DNA of 64,000 nucleotides from Oscarella lobularis (taxonomy: Eukaryota; Porifera; Homoscleromorpha; Homosclerophorida; Oscarellidae): assembly GCF_947507565.1 (NCBI RefSeq), contig NC_089190.1:1612001-1676000 (forward strand). The letters run 5' to 3'. The translations under genes and the position numbers were made by a program. Each line of letters opens with the position of its first letter. Positions within the stretch are counted from its first letter, which is position 1. Positions 51,901-63,900 of the stretch are shown here, in pieces. Under the pieces are notes generated by a model that searched no databases, was not told the origin of the DNA, and saw only the letters and a program-made list of their open reading frames with translations.

Positions 51901-54900
51901 ATTCAATGAGCTCGTTGGAAAGCCGACTCCAGACAAGGTCGCTGCTATAGGAACTCTTGCGGGTCTAGGAGGAGCGGCTGTAGAAGGTGCAGAAGTCATT
52001 TCCGATGGAGTTGCAGTTGTCGCACTTACGACGGGAGACGTTGCATTGACGGTGGCATTTGTTGGAGTCACAGTGGCATTTGTCGGCGCTTCTGTAACAT
52101 TCGCAGTTCCGTTAGTTGGTAAAGTGGCATTAGTCGGTAGAGTTGCGTTAGTTGGAGCCACAGTAGCATTCGTCGTTTCATTGGTTGGAAAAGTTGCATT
52201 AGTCGGTAGAGGAGTAGAGACGTTTCCTGTTGGTGTACTGGCGTTTGACGGTGCCGTGGTAGAAACATTAAGGCTGAAGTTTGCACTAGGAGTCGGCACC
52301 GTCACATTCGTCGGCAAAACAATTGCCGTCGCATTGAGCGTCGGCGAAGTGAAATTTGTCGGCTCTGTAGACGACACGTTTCCCGTGAAGTTTGCTGTCG
52401 GAGTCTGAACAGTAACGTTCGAAGTCGTCGGCGTGGCATTCGTTGGCAAAACCGAAGTAGCATTCAAAGTCGGAGTCGAAAAGTTTGTCGGTGGAATGGT
52501 CGTAACGATGGGCGAAGATGTCGCGTTTACAGAAGGAGTTGCAGTACTTGGTGACGCGGAAGTTGTCGCCTCTACCGTTGTCGGAGTAGCAGCGGTCGTC
52601 GCAGAACAAACGAGAGTTCCATTCGTTCTTACCAAAGGATTGTATCCGCTTGACTGCACAATGGTAAAAGACTGACTAGCAACCGGCAATTTCACGTCGA
52701 GTTTATGACCGTACAAATAGCCAGAATTTCCTAACGCTCCAAACATGGGTCGCTGGCGGCCGGAATTAGACTGATTGACCTGATTGACTGTGGCCTGTAT
52801 AAACGAAATTCCGACGTCTCCAAAGTCGATTGCAGACTCGGCTACGACTCCAGTTTTTCCGTCGCCGAGATCGACCGCCTGAACGATGCCTCCATACAAA
52901 CCAGCTCCTTTATCGACCACCACCTTACGACCAGACGTAAAGTTGGTCGCATCGAATTGTCGCTGGAAATCCGAATTGGTGTGAGCAAAGTCGACGTAGA
53001 AAAACGTTTGGTCGATCGGTGCCAAGCCATCACCTTTCGACAGCAGACGAGCGCTAACTTCGATCTGACAAAGACCGTCGACAATTGCTGCCGTCGTCGT
53101 GACATTACTAACGAAACGAACCAACTTGAAGTTGACTTGGGCCAAATACTGCGCGTCATCATTGGTACGATCTCCGTCTAAATTAGCGTCCATCTCCTTG
53201 AGCATGTATGGACGCGATTCTCCCTTCAGCGTCTGCCCTTGAGCCGTGACAAAATTGTCCACGGCAGCCAGAACGTAAAGCTGCGTGTACGAAGAGTCAC
53301 GGATGTCAAAAACGCAGTCGCCGTTCGCGTCGCCCGTCTCTCGCGCTCCGCTTGGACAAACGTCGCACGGACGATTGCATGCATTTCGTTTAGGTCTGCT
53401 ACCTGCCAGCGGAGGAGTTGAAAGAGGATATTCGCCGTCGTCTCTTTTCCTCCGACTACTCGTCACCACCTGGGTAACATTTCCGGCAACGAAAGGTTCG
53501 CCGGACGGCGCCAGAAGCGTTCCGCCCGTGTCCGCCCCGGCTAACGTCGTTATGCGACCGCCGACGTTGACGGTCCCCGCTGCCGTAGCGGTGAAAAAGA
53601 TCGTCGCCACGTGCTCCGAAGAGCCGGTCAGCTGTCCGTTTGGAGTTCCGCCAAACGCTACTTCGCCTGGCGGATCGTTAATCGTTGCGAGAAGATCGAC
53701 GTTCGGCCAATCGGCGCCCTTTTCCACTTTGTCAACTCGCATAACGGTTTTGTCGTACGTGATTTTCAGATCGAGCGAGCCAACCGCTTTGCTTCCCGTG
53801 TTGACTCGCACGGGAACCGTGAACTGATCGCCTATTCGACGCTGCGGCAAGGGCAAGTCTGACGTCTGTCCGAGATCGACGTCCGCCACGGCCGGCTCGA
53901 GATTGCAAGCGAACGCTTTCGTCGATGCTGTAACCGAAGTTCCGGTCGCCGCTGTTGATAGAGAAAATTTCTGATAATAGTTCGACAAAAGGGTGACGTC
54001 TCCGATCGCGGCATCGATGGAGGCGACGCTAGGAAACGGAGAAGAGAAACTGACCAAATTTGGAAGTAGCAATCGGCCGCGGCTATCGAAAATCGAATCG
54101 AAGCGGGTTGCGTCGCTGAACGTGACTCCCAAGTCGACTTGGCGAGTCGTTCCAACAACGCCAGAAAACGTCGACACAAAAGTAAACCTGTGCACTCTCT
54201 GAACAACGACAGGCGCAGATGTGACGTTGATGACCAAGGCTCGTAAATCCGTTTTCTTCCCGGCAAAGTCGCCTTGCACCAGGACGACGGCAAATGCGGT
54301 GCCGGTCGGCTGAAGTCTGTTTTTGTTCGTGACTGAAAGAACGGCATCGTTTGAATGACCAGTGCTGTTTAGAACTGAATATGACGTCAGAGTATCTGTT
54401 GAAACATCGACACTGCCTCCGTCTGTTCTGTGCAGAATGAGTGACAGAACGGCTTGCTGATATACATTAGTCGAAGCGATTGCGTTGAGTTCCGTAGCTG
54501 TATGACTAGTTGATCCACTGTACGTCGGGTAGGGACGAGAATTGATGGATAAAGACTGAAATTTACTCACTGTGATGGTTATTTTTGCCGTCAGACTGAC
54601 GTGCGTAAATTTAACTAGTAGACTTCCGCTTCCCGTCATGCCTGCCGTGTTGGGAACAACAGTAACTGTAGACGCTGATTTTCTGACTGTAAATAGTCCA
54701 CCAGACAGAGAGTCGTTATAAATTGTGCGCGAGTCCAGCGTCATCGTTTTGACTTGGCCGCTATTGTAGTGTAATTGCACCGTAAGGCGAGACGACGTCG
54801 GAAGTCGACCGGCTTGGGGTTTCGATGCGGGATCTCCCACCAAAGTCAAAAGAGTTGCTGAAGCCGAAACGGAGGCGCGAGTAGGAGGAGGAATATTGAC

Positions 54901-57900
54901 GACGACGTGCCCGTCACCTTGCGCCAAAACGGACGAAGAGGCATTGAGTGCGCAAGCACGATCAACATCCCAACTTGCTCGAACCAAATTTCCCGAGCCC
55001 GTGTCGACTGCTTGGACGTTCGTCGCGTCGGAAAGAGACAAAATGTTAGAATTTGTCGCATTCACTCTCAATCCGATTCCGGTGGTTACCCGCATTCTTT
55101 TACTGTCCGTAAACACTGCAGATGCGATCACTTCAGCTGTAGTGCCCTCAAAGGCGAGACTCTGCAGAACTGATACGTCCATTCGTGCGTCGGTCGCTAA
55201 TCGACTAAACGAAGAAGCGCTGAGCGTAGCGTCGAGTCCCGTGGCAACGATCACCTCGAGAAATGCAGCCCTTACGGGAGTGTTAGTAACAGTGATGGAG
55301 ACTGAATCCAGCACACTGTCTTTTCCTCTGACGATGCTCAGAGTCGCATTTCCCGCTCGACGACCTTCGACCGTTCCGTCGCCCAGAGACGAAATTCGCA
55401 GTACGGATTCATCAGACGAGACGAGAAGATTTCTGACGTAAGATGTTATGACTACTTTGTGCGCATTTCCCTTGCCCAGCCAAAAACTCGCGGTTGCACT
55501 GATCGTCGCCTCCTGATATCTCAGCCGACACGAATCGCCTTCGTCGAACCAGTCCGTAACCAAATTCAACACCGCATCCGATACGGACAACTTGACGCTG
55601 CTTGTCTGGGGAGACCACACGCGAAAAGGCACAGGGATAACGTATGACCCAAAGGATACAGAAACATCAACGCGGTCGGTTCCGTTAGTTTCACTGCCAT
55701 CCAAAAACACTTCACATTTCGAGAGTCGCAGAGCGTCTGTAGACGGAACGCTGCACGTTGCTCCGCTCACTGCCTTCAGCTGCCCGTCGGCATACGCAGC
55801 CTGCACTCGTATCGGACTAGAAATTCTCTTCCCGTCCAAACTGGCCGTATTGACGATTTCAGGCTGGTCAGCGTACGGAAGGATACCGCGGACGACGTTC
55901 TCTGCCACGATAATTCCACCCGATGAGCTGTTGCCGTATCGATCGACGACCTTCGCCGGAGCCGGGAAAGACGACGCGCCGCCCGGCAAAATATTATCCG
56001 TTTTCGAATTTTTCAATTCTCGTACGTCGCACGATATATTCTGAGGACCGTAGGAGGAGATCGACGACGACGCTCGAAGTTGGACAGTTACGAGAAGTTC
56101 GGGAGCCGTTACAAGCGCGTCGGGAAGTTTTTCTAGTTCTTTTCGAAGGGCGCTGAGCGTGATCTCATTTCCAGTTATTGACGAGACGCCAGTCCATACG
56201 TTGGCGTCGAACGTCGCTCCGGAAATAGAAATTCCGGACGTTGCTCTCAGTTTTAGAAGAAAATTGCTTAGGGGATAATCGCCGTGGCCGTAAATGGGAA
56301 CGCTAACCGATTGTCCTGGATAAACGGTGTGTGCTGGCAGTTGAACGATCACATCTCTGCTAATCGTCCACGTCTGCTTTCTCTTCAAAGTCAAAGCTCC
56401 AGATAGACTGACCGGAGCCGAGTTGCCTGCGAAATCAAAGGTCACGTCCAAAGGTGATTGCACGGCTGACAAGTCTGCAAACGGGAGGCTGTACGACAAC
56501 GCACATATTCCCGTTACTGCGTTGCAGTTGCTCGTTGAAGCCGAGTAGGTTCTGATTGGCGTACGAATTTTCATTTCTACTGTCGCAGCGAGAGTTCGTG
56601 TGTTGTGTGCCTCGTCTCGCAGCTGAACGTATCCTTTGACGATTGGATCGTCCTCCCAGATTTCGTTGGAGACGAGAACGGCTTGCATCTTCACGGGATT
56701 TTGCTTCTTAGACGAATATCGTAGAGTAGACGACTGAAGTCGATCTCCAAGAGATGCCTTCAAGGACCCAGACGATCCTGGCACTTTATCGACAAAAAAT
56801 CCAAAATCGATGTTATATTCGTCGGCTGATCTTTGATTTAGGTCTCCTACAATAAATCCCGGAGCTGTTAACGTCGTCTCGATCGGTGCCACTGTTACAT
56901 TGGGGCACGACTGTTCAGTTGGAATACAAAGAGACAGCACCCCGCAGAAGTAATGCGAATCGGGGCACGCAGCCATTGTCGGTGACGGCTGAAGCACTGA
57001 CGAGGACGATGCTGAAAACAGACGAGTTGAGAAAAGCGATGAAGTCGTTTCACTGGTAATGACAGTCTGCACTGTGCTTTCTATAGCTGATGACTGAGAT
57101 TGCGAACTTGGCAGAAGAGACAGATAAGAAGTCAGTGGTAACTCGCTGCTAGAAGTAAAAGCGACTGTTGACGAAATAAACGGCACAAAAACGGACTCTG
57201 CCGTCGAAGTCGAAGGCAAAGCAGCTGTCGGAATAGTTGAAAACAGAGCAAAACTAGGCGCAGTTGACGTCAAAGATGACGACAATGGGATAGTACTCCT
57301 TGAAAACGAACTCTCATAATAAGACGTCGCTGACGAAACAGGCGCTACGACAACGGTAGGCAACGAAAGAAGCGAGACAGGCGACGGAATCGTTATTGCG
57401 CTCGGGTTTGCAAGAGAAGTTAAAGTCGACGAAGCAGAGTACACCGGTGTCGCCCTTGAAATTTCTGCTGTGAATGAAGTTTGCGTCAGTTCGGGTTCCG
57501 ACGTTGCAGCTATGATTGCTACAGTAGTTTCAGACACTTTGTCCGGAGACGAGACCGCTGATCCAAACACTGATGTTGGATGCATAAAGGTACTCGACGA
57601 AGGCGGCGCTGCCGTGGAAGTCAATAGAGCTGTCGAAGAAGGCACTGCAAAAGATACGGCTTCAGATCGTACCACAGACGAGAAAGGGCGACGTCCTAAG
57701 CTGAACTGAGGAAGTGAAGACGACACTGAAACTAAGTTTACCGAAGATTTTTCCAAAGACACAGCCGAAGAAAAAATTGGCAGTGGTGCGGCACTTGTAG
57801 GCAAGAAACGTAGTGGAACCGCAGTTGACGAAGGTCGGGGCGTCTCTGACAATCCCGCACTAGACGAAGTAAGAGAAGTTGCCAACAATGGTGACTCAGT

Positions 57901-60900
57901 GGAAGAGCTGAAGAAAACGCTTGACTCTGACAAGAGCTCTGCCGGTTGGGATGAGGAAACTTGCGGTATCTGCGAAGAAGAAAAGACCTCGCTAGGTGGT
58001 ATCAGAGAAGGAGATTCCGCTATCGACGATTCAGTGAATAAGCGCACGCTGCTTACAAATTTCTCCACAACAGTAGTAGGAGACGTGGCAAAAGATGCGA
58101 ACGAGGAGGAAAATTGAAATGACGGTGTTGAAGTTTCGGGCAATACCGTGACAAAACTAGACGGGGCAGGCTCCACCGTTGAAATGGCAGCTGCTGACGA
58201 AAAAAACTGACTTGGTGATATCGTAGTCGACTCAGCAATAGACTGTACAGAGAAAGTGGAAGACGAAGTAACAGCAATTAGCAAAGATGGTGACGGCGAC
58301 TCAGTGAAAGAACTGGAGCTCTGATATGCTGTTAACGACGATACTACGCCAGATGGGATTGTTGAAGAAAAGACCTGGGTTGGTGCAACACGAGCCGTTG
58401 AATCTGCAACGGATTGCACGTAGAAAATCGAAGAGGATGTCATAGCAAACGGCACTTCCGAAGATGACAACGGCGACTGAGTGAATAAACTGGAGCTTTG
58501 ATATGCCGTTGACGACGATACCACACCGGATGGGACTGCAGAAGAAAAGATTCGCGACGCAACACGAGAAGTTGAATCTGCAACGGATTGCACGTAAAAA
58601 ATCGAAGAAGAAATTGTCAATGCCGAAGATGGTGACGGCGACTGAGTGAATAAACTGGAGCTTTGATATGCCGTTGACGACGATACTACACCAGGTGGGA
58701 CTGCAGAAGAAAAGACTTGCGACGCAACACGAGCCGTTGAATCTGCAACGGATTGCACGTAGAAAATCGAAGAGGATGTCATAGCAAACGGCACTTCCGA
58801 AGATGACGACGGCGACTGAGTGAATAAACTGGAGCTTTGATATGCCGTTGACGACGATACCACACCGGATGGGACTGCAGAAGAAAAGATTTGCGACGCA
58901 ACACGAGAAGTTGAATCCTCAACGGATTGCACGTAAAAAATCGAAGAAGAAATTGTCAATGCCGAAGATGGTGACGGCGACTGAGTGAATAAACTGGAGC
59001 TTTGATATGCCGTTGACGACGATACTACACCAGGTGGGACTGCAGAAGAAAAGACTTGCGACGCAACACGAGCCGTTGAATCTGCAACGGATTGCACGTA
59101 GAAAATCGAAGAGGATGTCATAGCAAACGGCACTTCCGAAGATGACGACGGCGACTGAGTGAATAAACTGGAGCTTTGATATGCCGTTGACGACGATACC
59201 ACACCGGATGGAACTGCAGAAGAAAAGGCTTCAGTTGGCGAAACACGAGTAGTTGTTATAGTTGAATCCGCGACGGATTGCACGGAGAAAAGTGAAGAGG
59301 ATGTTACAGCAATCGGCAATAGCAAAGACGGCGACGCTGACGCAGCGGAAGAGCTGGAGAAGACTAATGATTTGACCGACGAAACTACTGCCGGTTCTGA
59401 CGTCGTAACTTGCGACGTCTGTCGCGAAGAAAAGAGTCCACTAGGTAAAATCAGAGAAGGAGATTCCGCAATAGAAGTTGTTGAGAACAGGGGAATGGAG
59501 GTGGTGAACAAAGGAACGCTACTAGACGTTGAAAATATCACTTCACTTGAGACAGAGGTTCTCTCTGCTAAACGAGACGACTGAACGGTTGAAATTGTTG
59601 CTGGCGTCGAAGTAGCAGCTTCCCTTTCTTGACACTGATTCGTTGTTTCGTTTACGCGTATTTCTCTCAAAGGACTGTATCCAGCGTCTCGTACGATAGT
59701 TACGTTGTCTTTTCCTACGTTCAGCAACACCTGCAAGCGAGATTTGTACGACGGCGAACTTTGCCTTCCAAACATAGAAGCGGTTCGCACGTCGCTGGTA
59801 AGTCCTTTGGAATTGGTCGTGACTTGAATAATAGATAAGCCAACGTGCGCTTCCTTGAACGCTGATCTCGCTTCGACACTGTATTCACCAGTAGTCGCAT
59901 TCTTCATAAGCGCTTGAACAATTCCGCCATGTAAACCAGTACCTTTGTTGCCAGTGGCAATCTTTCCCTGAACAAAGGTAGTGCTATTAAACTGCTCCTG
60001 AATATTTGACGTATCACCGGCAAAGTCGTAGAACACAAACGTCTGACTTTCTGGAGCGGCCACATCTCCTTTCTGCAACAAACGAGCAGACAACGTAAAA
60101 AGACATCCATCTGCTCCTGGCGCCTGCACGGCTAATTTGGTCACGAAACGCAAGAGGCCAAAATTGACCTGAGCAAAGAACGCCGCATCGGAGCTGGTTA
60201 TCACTCGATCGAGGTCCACGTCCATGGCAACGATTTGATCCGACAACAATTCGGCTTTGAGCACTTGGCCGCGACTCGATTCAAATCCGTCAAGATTTTC
60301 CACAAGGTATATTTGCGTGTAGGCGGCGTCTTTGATGTCGAACACGCAATCGCCGTTCGCATCGCCCGTTTCGCGACGCCCGCTCGGGCAGTCAAGTGTG
60401 CTGCACGGCGGAGAGGAGCAGGGCGCGTTGCGACGCGTTCGCGAGGCCACGTCGCGACGCCGTCTCACTCCACCGCTCCCGCCGACGTCGACTTCTACGT
60501 TACCGGCGACGAAATCGTACGGTCCGTCGCGCAAAATCGGCTGCGCTCTCAGCGTAGAGTCGGCGAGAGTCGTCACGATTCCCGTGAGCAATCCCGTTCC
60601 CGCTTTCAATGCTCGAAACTTCACGTTGCAGACGTGAAAACCAGATCCGCCGCTGTTGGCGTCGGCGGTGCCGCCGAAGTTCACCTCGCCGGGCGGATCG
60701 TCGATGCGGGCAAAGAACAGGCCGCCCGGCCAATCCGTGTTCGCCGTGCTCACTTCGATAACGCTAAATAAGTCGTCATCGTAGGAAATTGTCAAGTCGA
60801 CGGATCCGAGTGATTTTCCTCCCGTGTTGACTCGAACGGGCACAGTGAACGTGTTGCCTACCGTTTGCTCAGCAATTGGGACGCCCACAGATTCTCCAAG

Positions 60901-63900
60901 ATCCACGTCACCGACTGTTGGATCTAGATTACAAGCAAACGGGCTAGTCGATGCCGTCACCGATGTGCCGTTTGCTCGAAAAGTGACCAGAACCAATTTT
61001 TTGTAGCTGTCGTGCAACGTTACGCCTCCCGTCTGCGAATCGACCGACGCAATGTCGGGATTAGAACTAGTTAGAGTCATAAGGCCTGGTAGTGCAGAAT
61101 TTCCGCCGGAGAAAAGATCGGTGTACTCCGTACCGTCGGAAAATGAAGCAGATGCACTCACGTATCGAATCGTTCCTACGACTCCTTTGAGAGTGCTAGG
61201 AAAGTTGATGTTCTGTATTCCAGTGACGTTCACTCGATCTGTACTCGTTCTGAGGATCATTCGGCTTGATTTGCGTCCGTTAAAGTCGGCGACAACGTCT
61301 ACGGCGGCTGGTGCGGCAGCAACTGAAAAGCGATTTCTGCTTGCAATAATCACAGCTGAATTATTTGACACATTCATGCCAGAGTTGAAGACAGCAAATG
61401 TCGTCCCCGAATCTTGCGAAACATCGATTGTTTTTGAATTGCTGAGCAAAAGCTTGACTTCCATAGCAGCTTGCTGATAGATTCCAGTGGGACCAATGAG
61501 CTCCAGTCGGCTAGCGTCGTGACTAGACGAGCCGGGATACGACGGATAGGGTCTGGCTTGAAGAGAAACACCAGTGGTCGTTGCTACAGTAATCCGGACG
61601 CTTTTTTGAGTCTTTACATGAGTAAATAGAACCGTTAGCGTTCCCGTACCAGATCGTCCGTCGGAGTTCGCAACGACGGAGACTCGACCTTGATTTTTGA
61701 CGATCGTAAATAGACCGTTGCTCGCGGAAACATTGTAGACGGTTCTCGCATCGGTCGTCATATCTCGTGTCCCAGTCGAGTACACTAAACGCACGACGAC
61801 GCTCGCTGCGCTTGAAATAGCGTCGCGCTGAGGCGCTGTCGCCGGATCGCCGACGGCGGCGAGGGTCGACGCAACAGTGACGGCCACGTCAGTTGGCTCG
61901 GGCAAGTCGACAGAAACGGCGCCCGTTCCTCTTGCTATGACCGGCTCTCCAGTGCATCCCGATGGTTGTAGAATAGCAGAAACCAATTCTCCCGATCCAC
62001 TTCCCACAGCCTTGACAGTCGTAGACGACGATACTGTTAGAACCGAACTATCGGTGCTACTTATTTGAAATCCGGAATCGCTCGAGACGTCTTGATATGC
62101 CCCATCGTCGAACCAAAGAACGCCAAACACTTTCGCCGTTTTGTCTTCGAAGTCCAAGTCCTGCATAATCGCTACGTCGATCGACTGGGTCCCCGTCAAA
62201 CTGAGAGACCCGGAAAAGGGTCCCAATGCGACGCTCGTTGCGACAAATACGTCAATGTAAGCAGCTCGAACAGCCTCATTGCTGCACTCCAACTTGGTGG
62301 AACCGAGAGATGCTGCCGGATTGAAAGGATCGCGAATCATCAATTCAGTCGCACCTTCGTTTTGTCCTCGAACTGCGTTTTCTCCAGGCAACGTTGCAAT
62401 AACTGAAGTGTTTGTAATGAAGACGAAATTACTCACGAAGTCTGTCACGTCCACCACGTGCTCCGTCTTTCCGTCACCAAATGAGGTCGTGACGGAAAAC
62501 GGCGTTTGCTGGTACAAGGATCGTCTGCAATTACTGCCGGCGTCCAGCCAATTTGACACTCGATTCAGTACACTATCTTTGACGCTCACGTTCAATGGCA
62601 AAATAGGCGTCCAAACTTTCACAGGTAATTTCAGCGACAGTAGGTCGTAATTGACTAATATTTGAGCGGAAGAGGATTGCCCTGTTTCGCTTCCGTTGAG
62701 TAGAAACTTGTCACAGTTATCAGCTACTTGGACAGTTTCTGTATTATCGCTCAGACAGGTGAGAGATGACGACGGTAGGTTGATTAAAGTTCCATTTTTT
62801 CGCCATCCCCTAACAGTTATAGATGATTCAACGGCTTTTCCATCGAGCACAGCCGTGTTCGCCAATTCCGCTTTGTCCGCAAAGCCAACTAAGCCAATGA
62901 CAGGAGTATCCGATACGTAAACGTAGCCGGTAGAATTGATCCCCAACCGAGTGACGGCGGTAGCGAATCCGGAAGACGGCACGACGCTCTCTTGCTTCAC
63001 GTTCTCGAGCTCAATCACACGGCAGCTAAAGTTGGAAAAACCATCGAGGTTGGCCGCTGACGAAACTTTCAGGCTGACGGTAATAAGCAATTCCTGGTCA
63101 GATACAAGCCCTTGCGGAACCGACTGAAGATCTTTCAGAATCCCCGTCACTGCTCGCTTACGGGCTGTGTCTCCAGCGTACGCGGCCGACCACTTGGAAT
63201 CGGCCTGTACACCGACAATGTCTAAGCCTTCACCGGCGACGAATTCGATAAGGAAATTTTTCAGAGCGTGCCCGCCGTTGGCGTAAACGGGAATGGTGAA
63301 GTGACTGCCGACGAAGAGATTTCTCGCCGGAGCGATGACGTACGAGCCTTTGATTGTCGTATAGGTCGCAGTCGGGTGCAAAACGAGTTGGATTGATAGG
63401 GCCCCCATAATTCGATTGGGGGTTACACCGTAGGAAATCACTAGCGGATTACTGACATTGGCGAAGGCTTTAGAAATATCGACGTTCACCGTACAATGAC
63501 CGCTTGACACGTCGACTGTACACGAAGCCGAGAGCGAGACTCCGTCTCCCTCTACTTTTACCAAAGCTTTCGTTGGAACGGAGACGCGTGTACTGCCAAC
63601 GCTGTCTCGAACTTGAACCAAGACACGAACGTAGGGATCTTCTTCCCACACATTTTTCTCTAATAACAGAGCGGTAGCATCGAAGGGCGGAAGTCGTTCA
63701 ATCGTCAAGGATCTAGTCGAGAATAAAGAGCCAAGGCGGCCGCTTATTGATACCGATGCTCCTCGAGGTGAATTGGGAAAAAATCCCAAGGGGAGAGCGT
63801 ATGTGGACCGACTTCTTCTTTGGATAGATCCCGAGGAAAAACCTCTGGAAACGGAGAATTCTACTGGAGCGATTTCTTCTCGAAGGCCAGTCACTTGAAT

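Noticed and set aside
42896..63127. Open frames on the plus strand and in other minus frames opposite the giant exon
   Set aside because: Shadows of a 21-kb GC-balanced coding exon; none has a recognisable domain.
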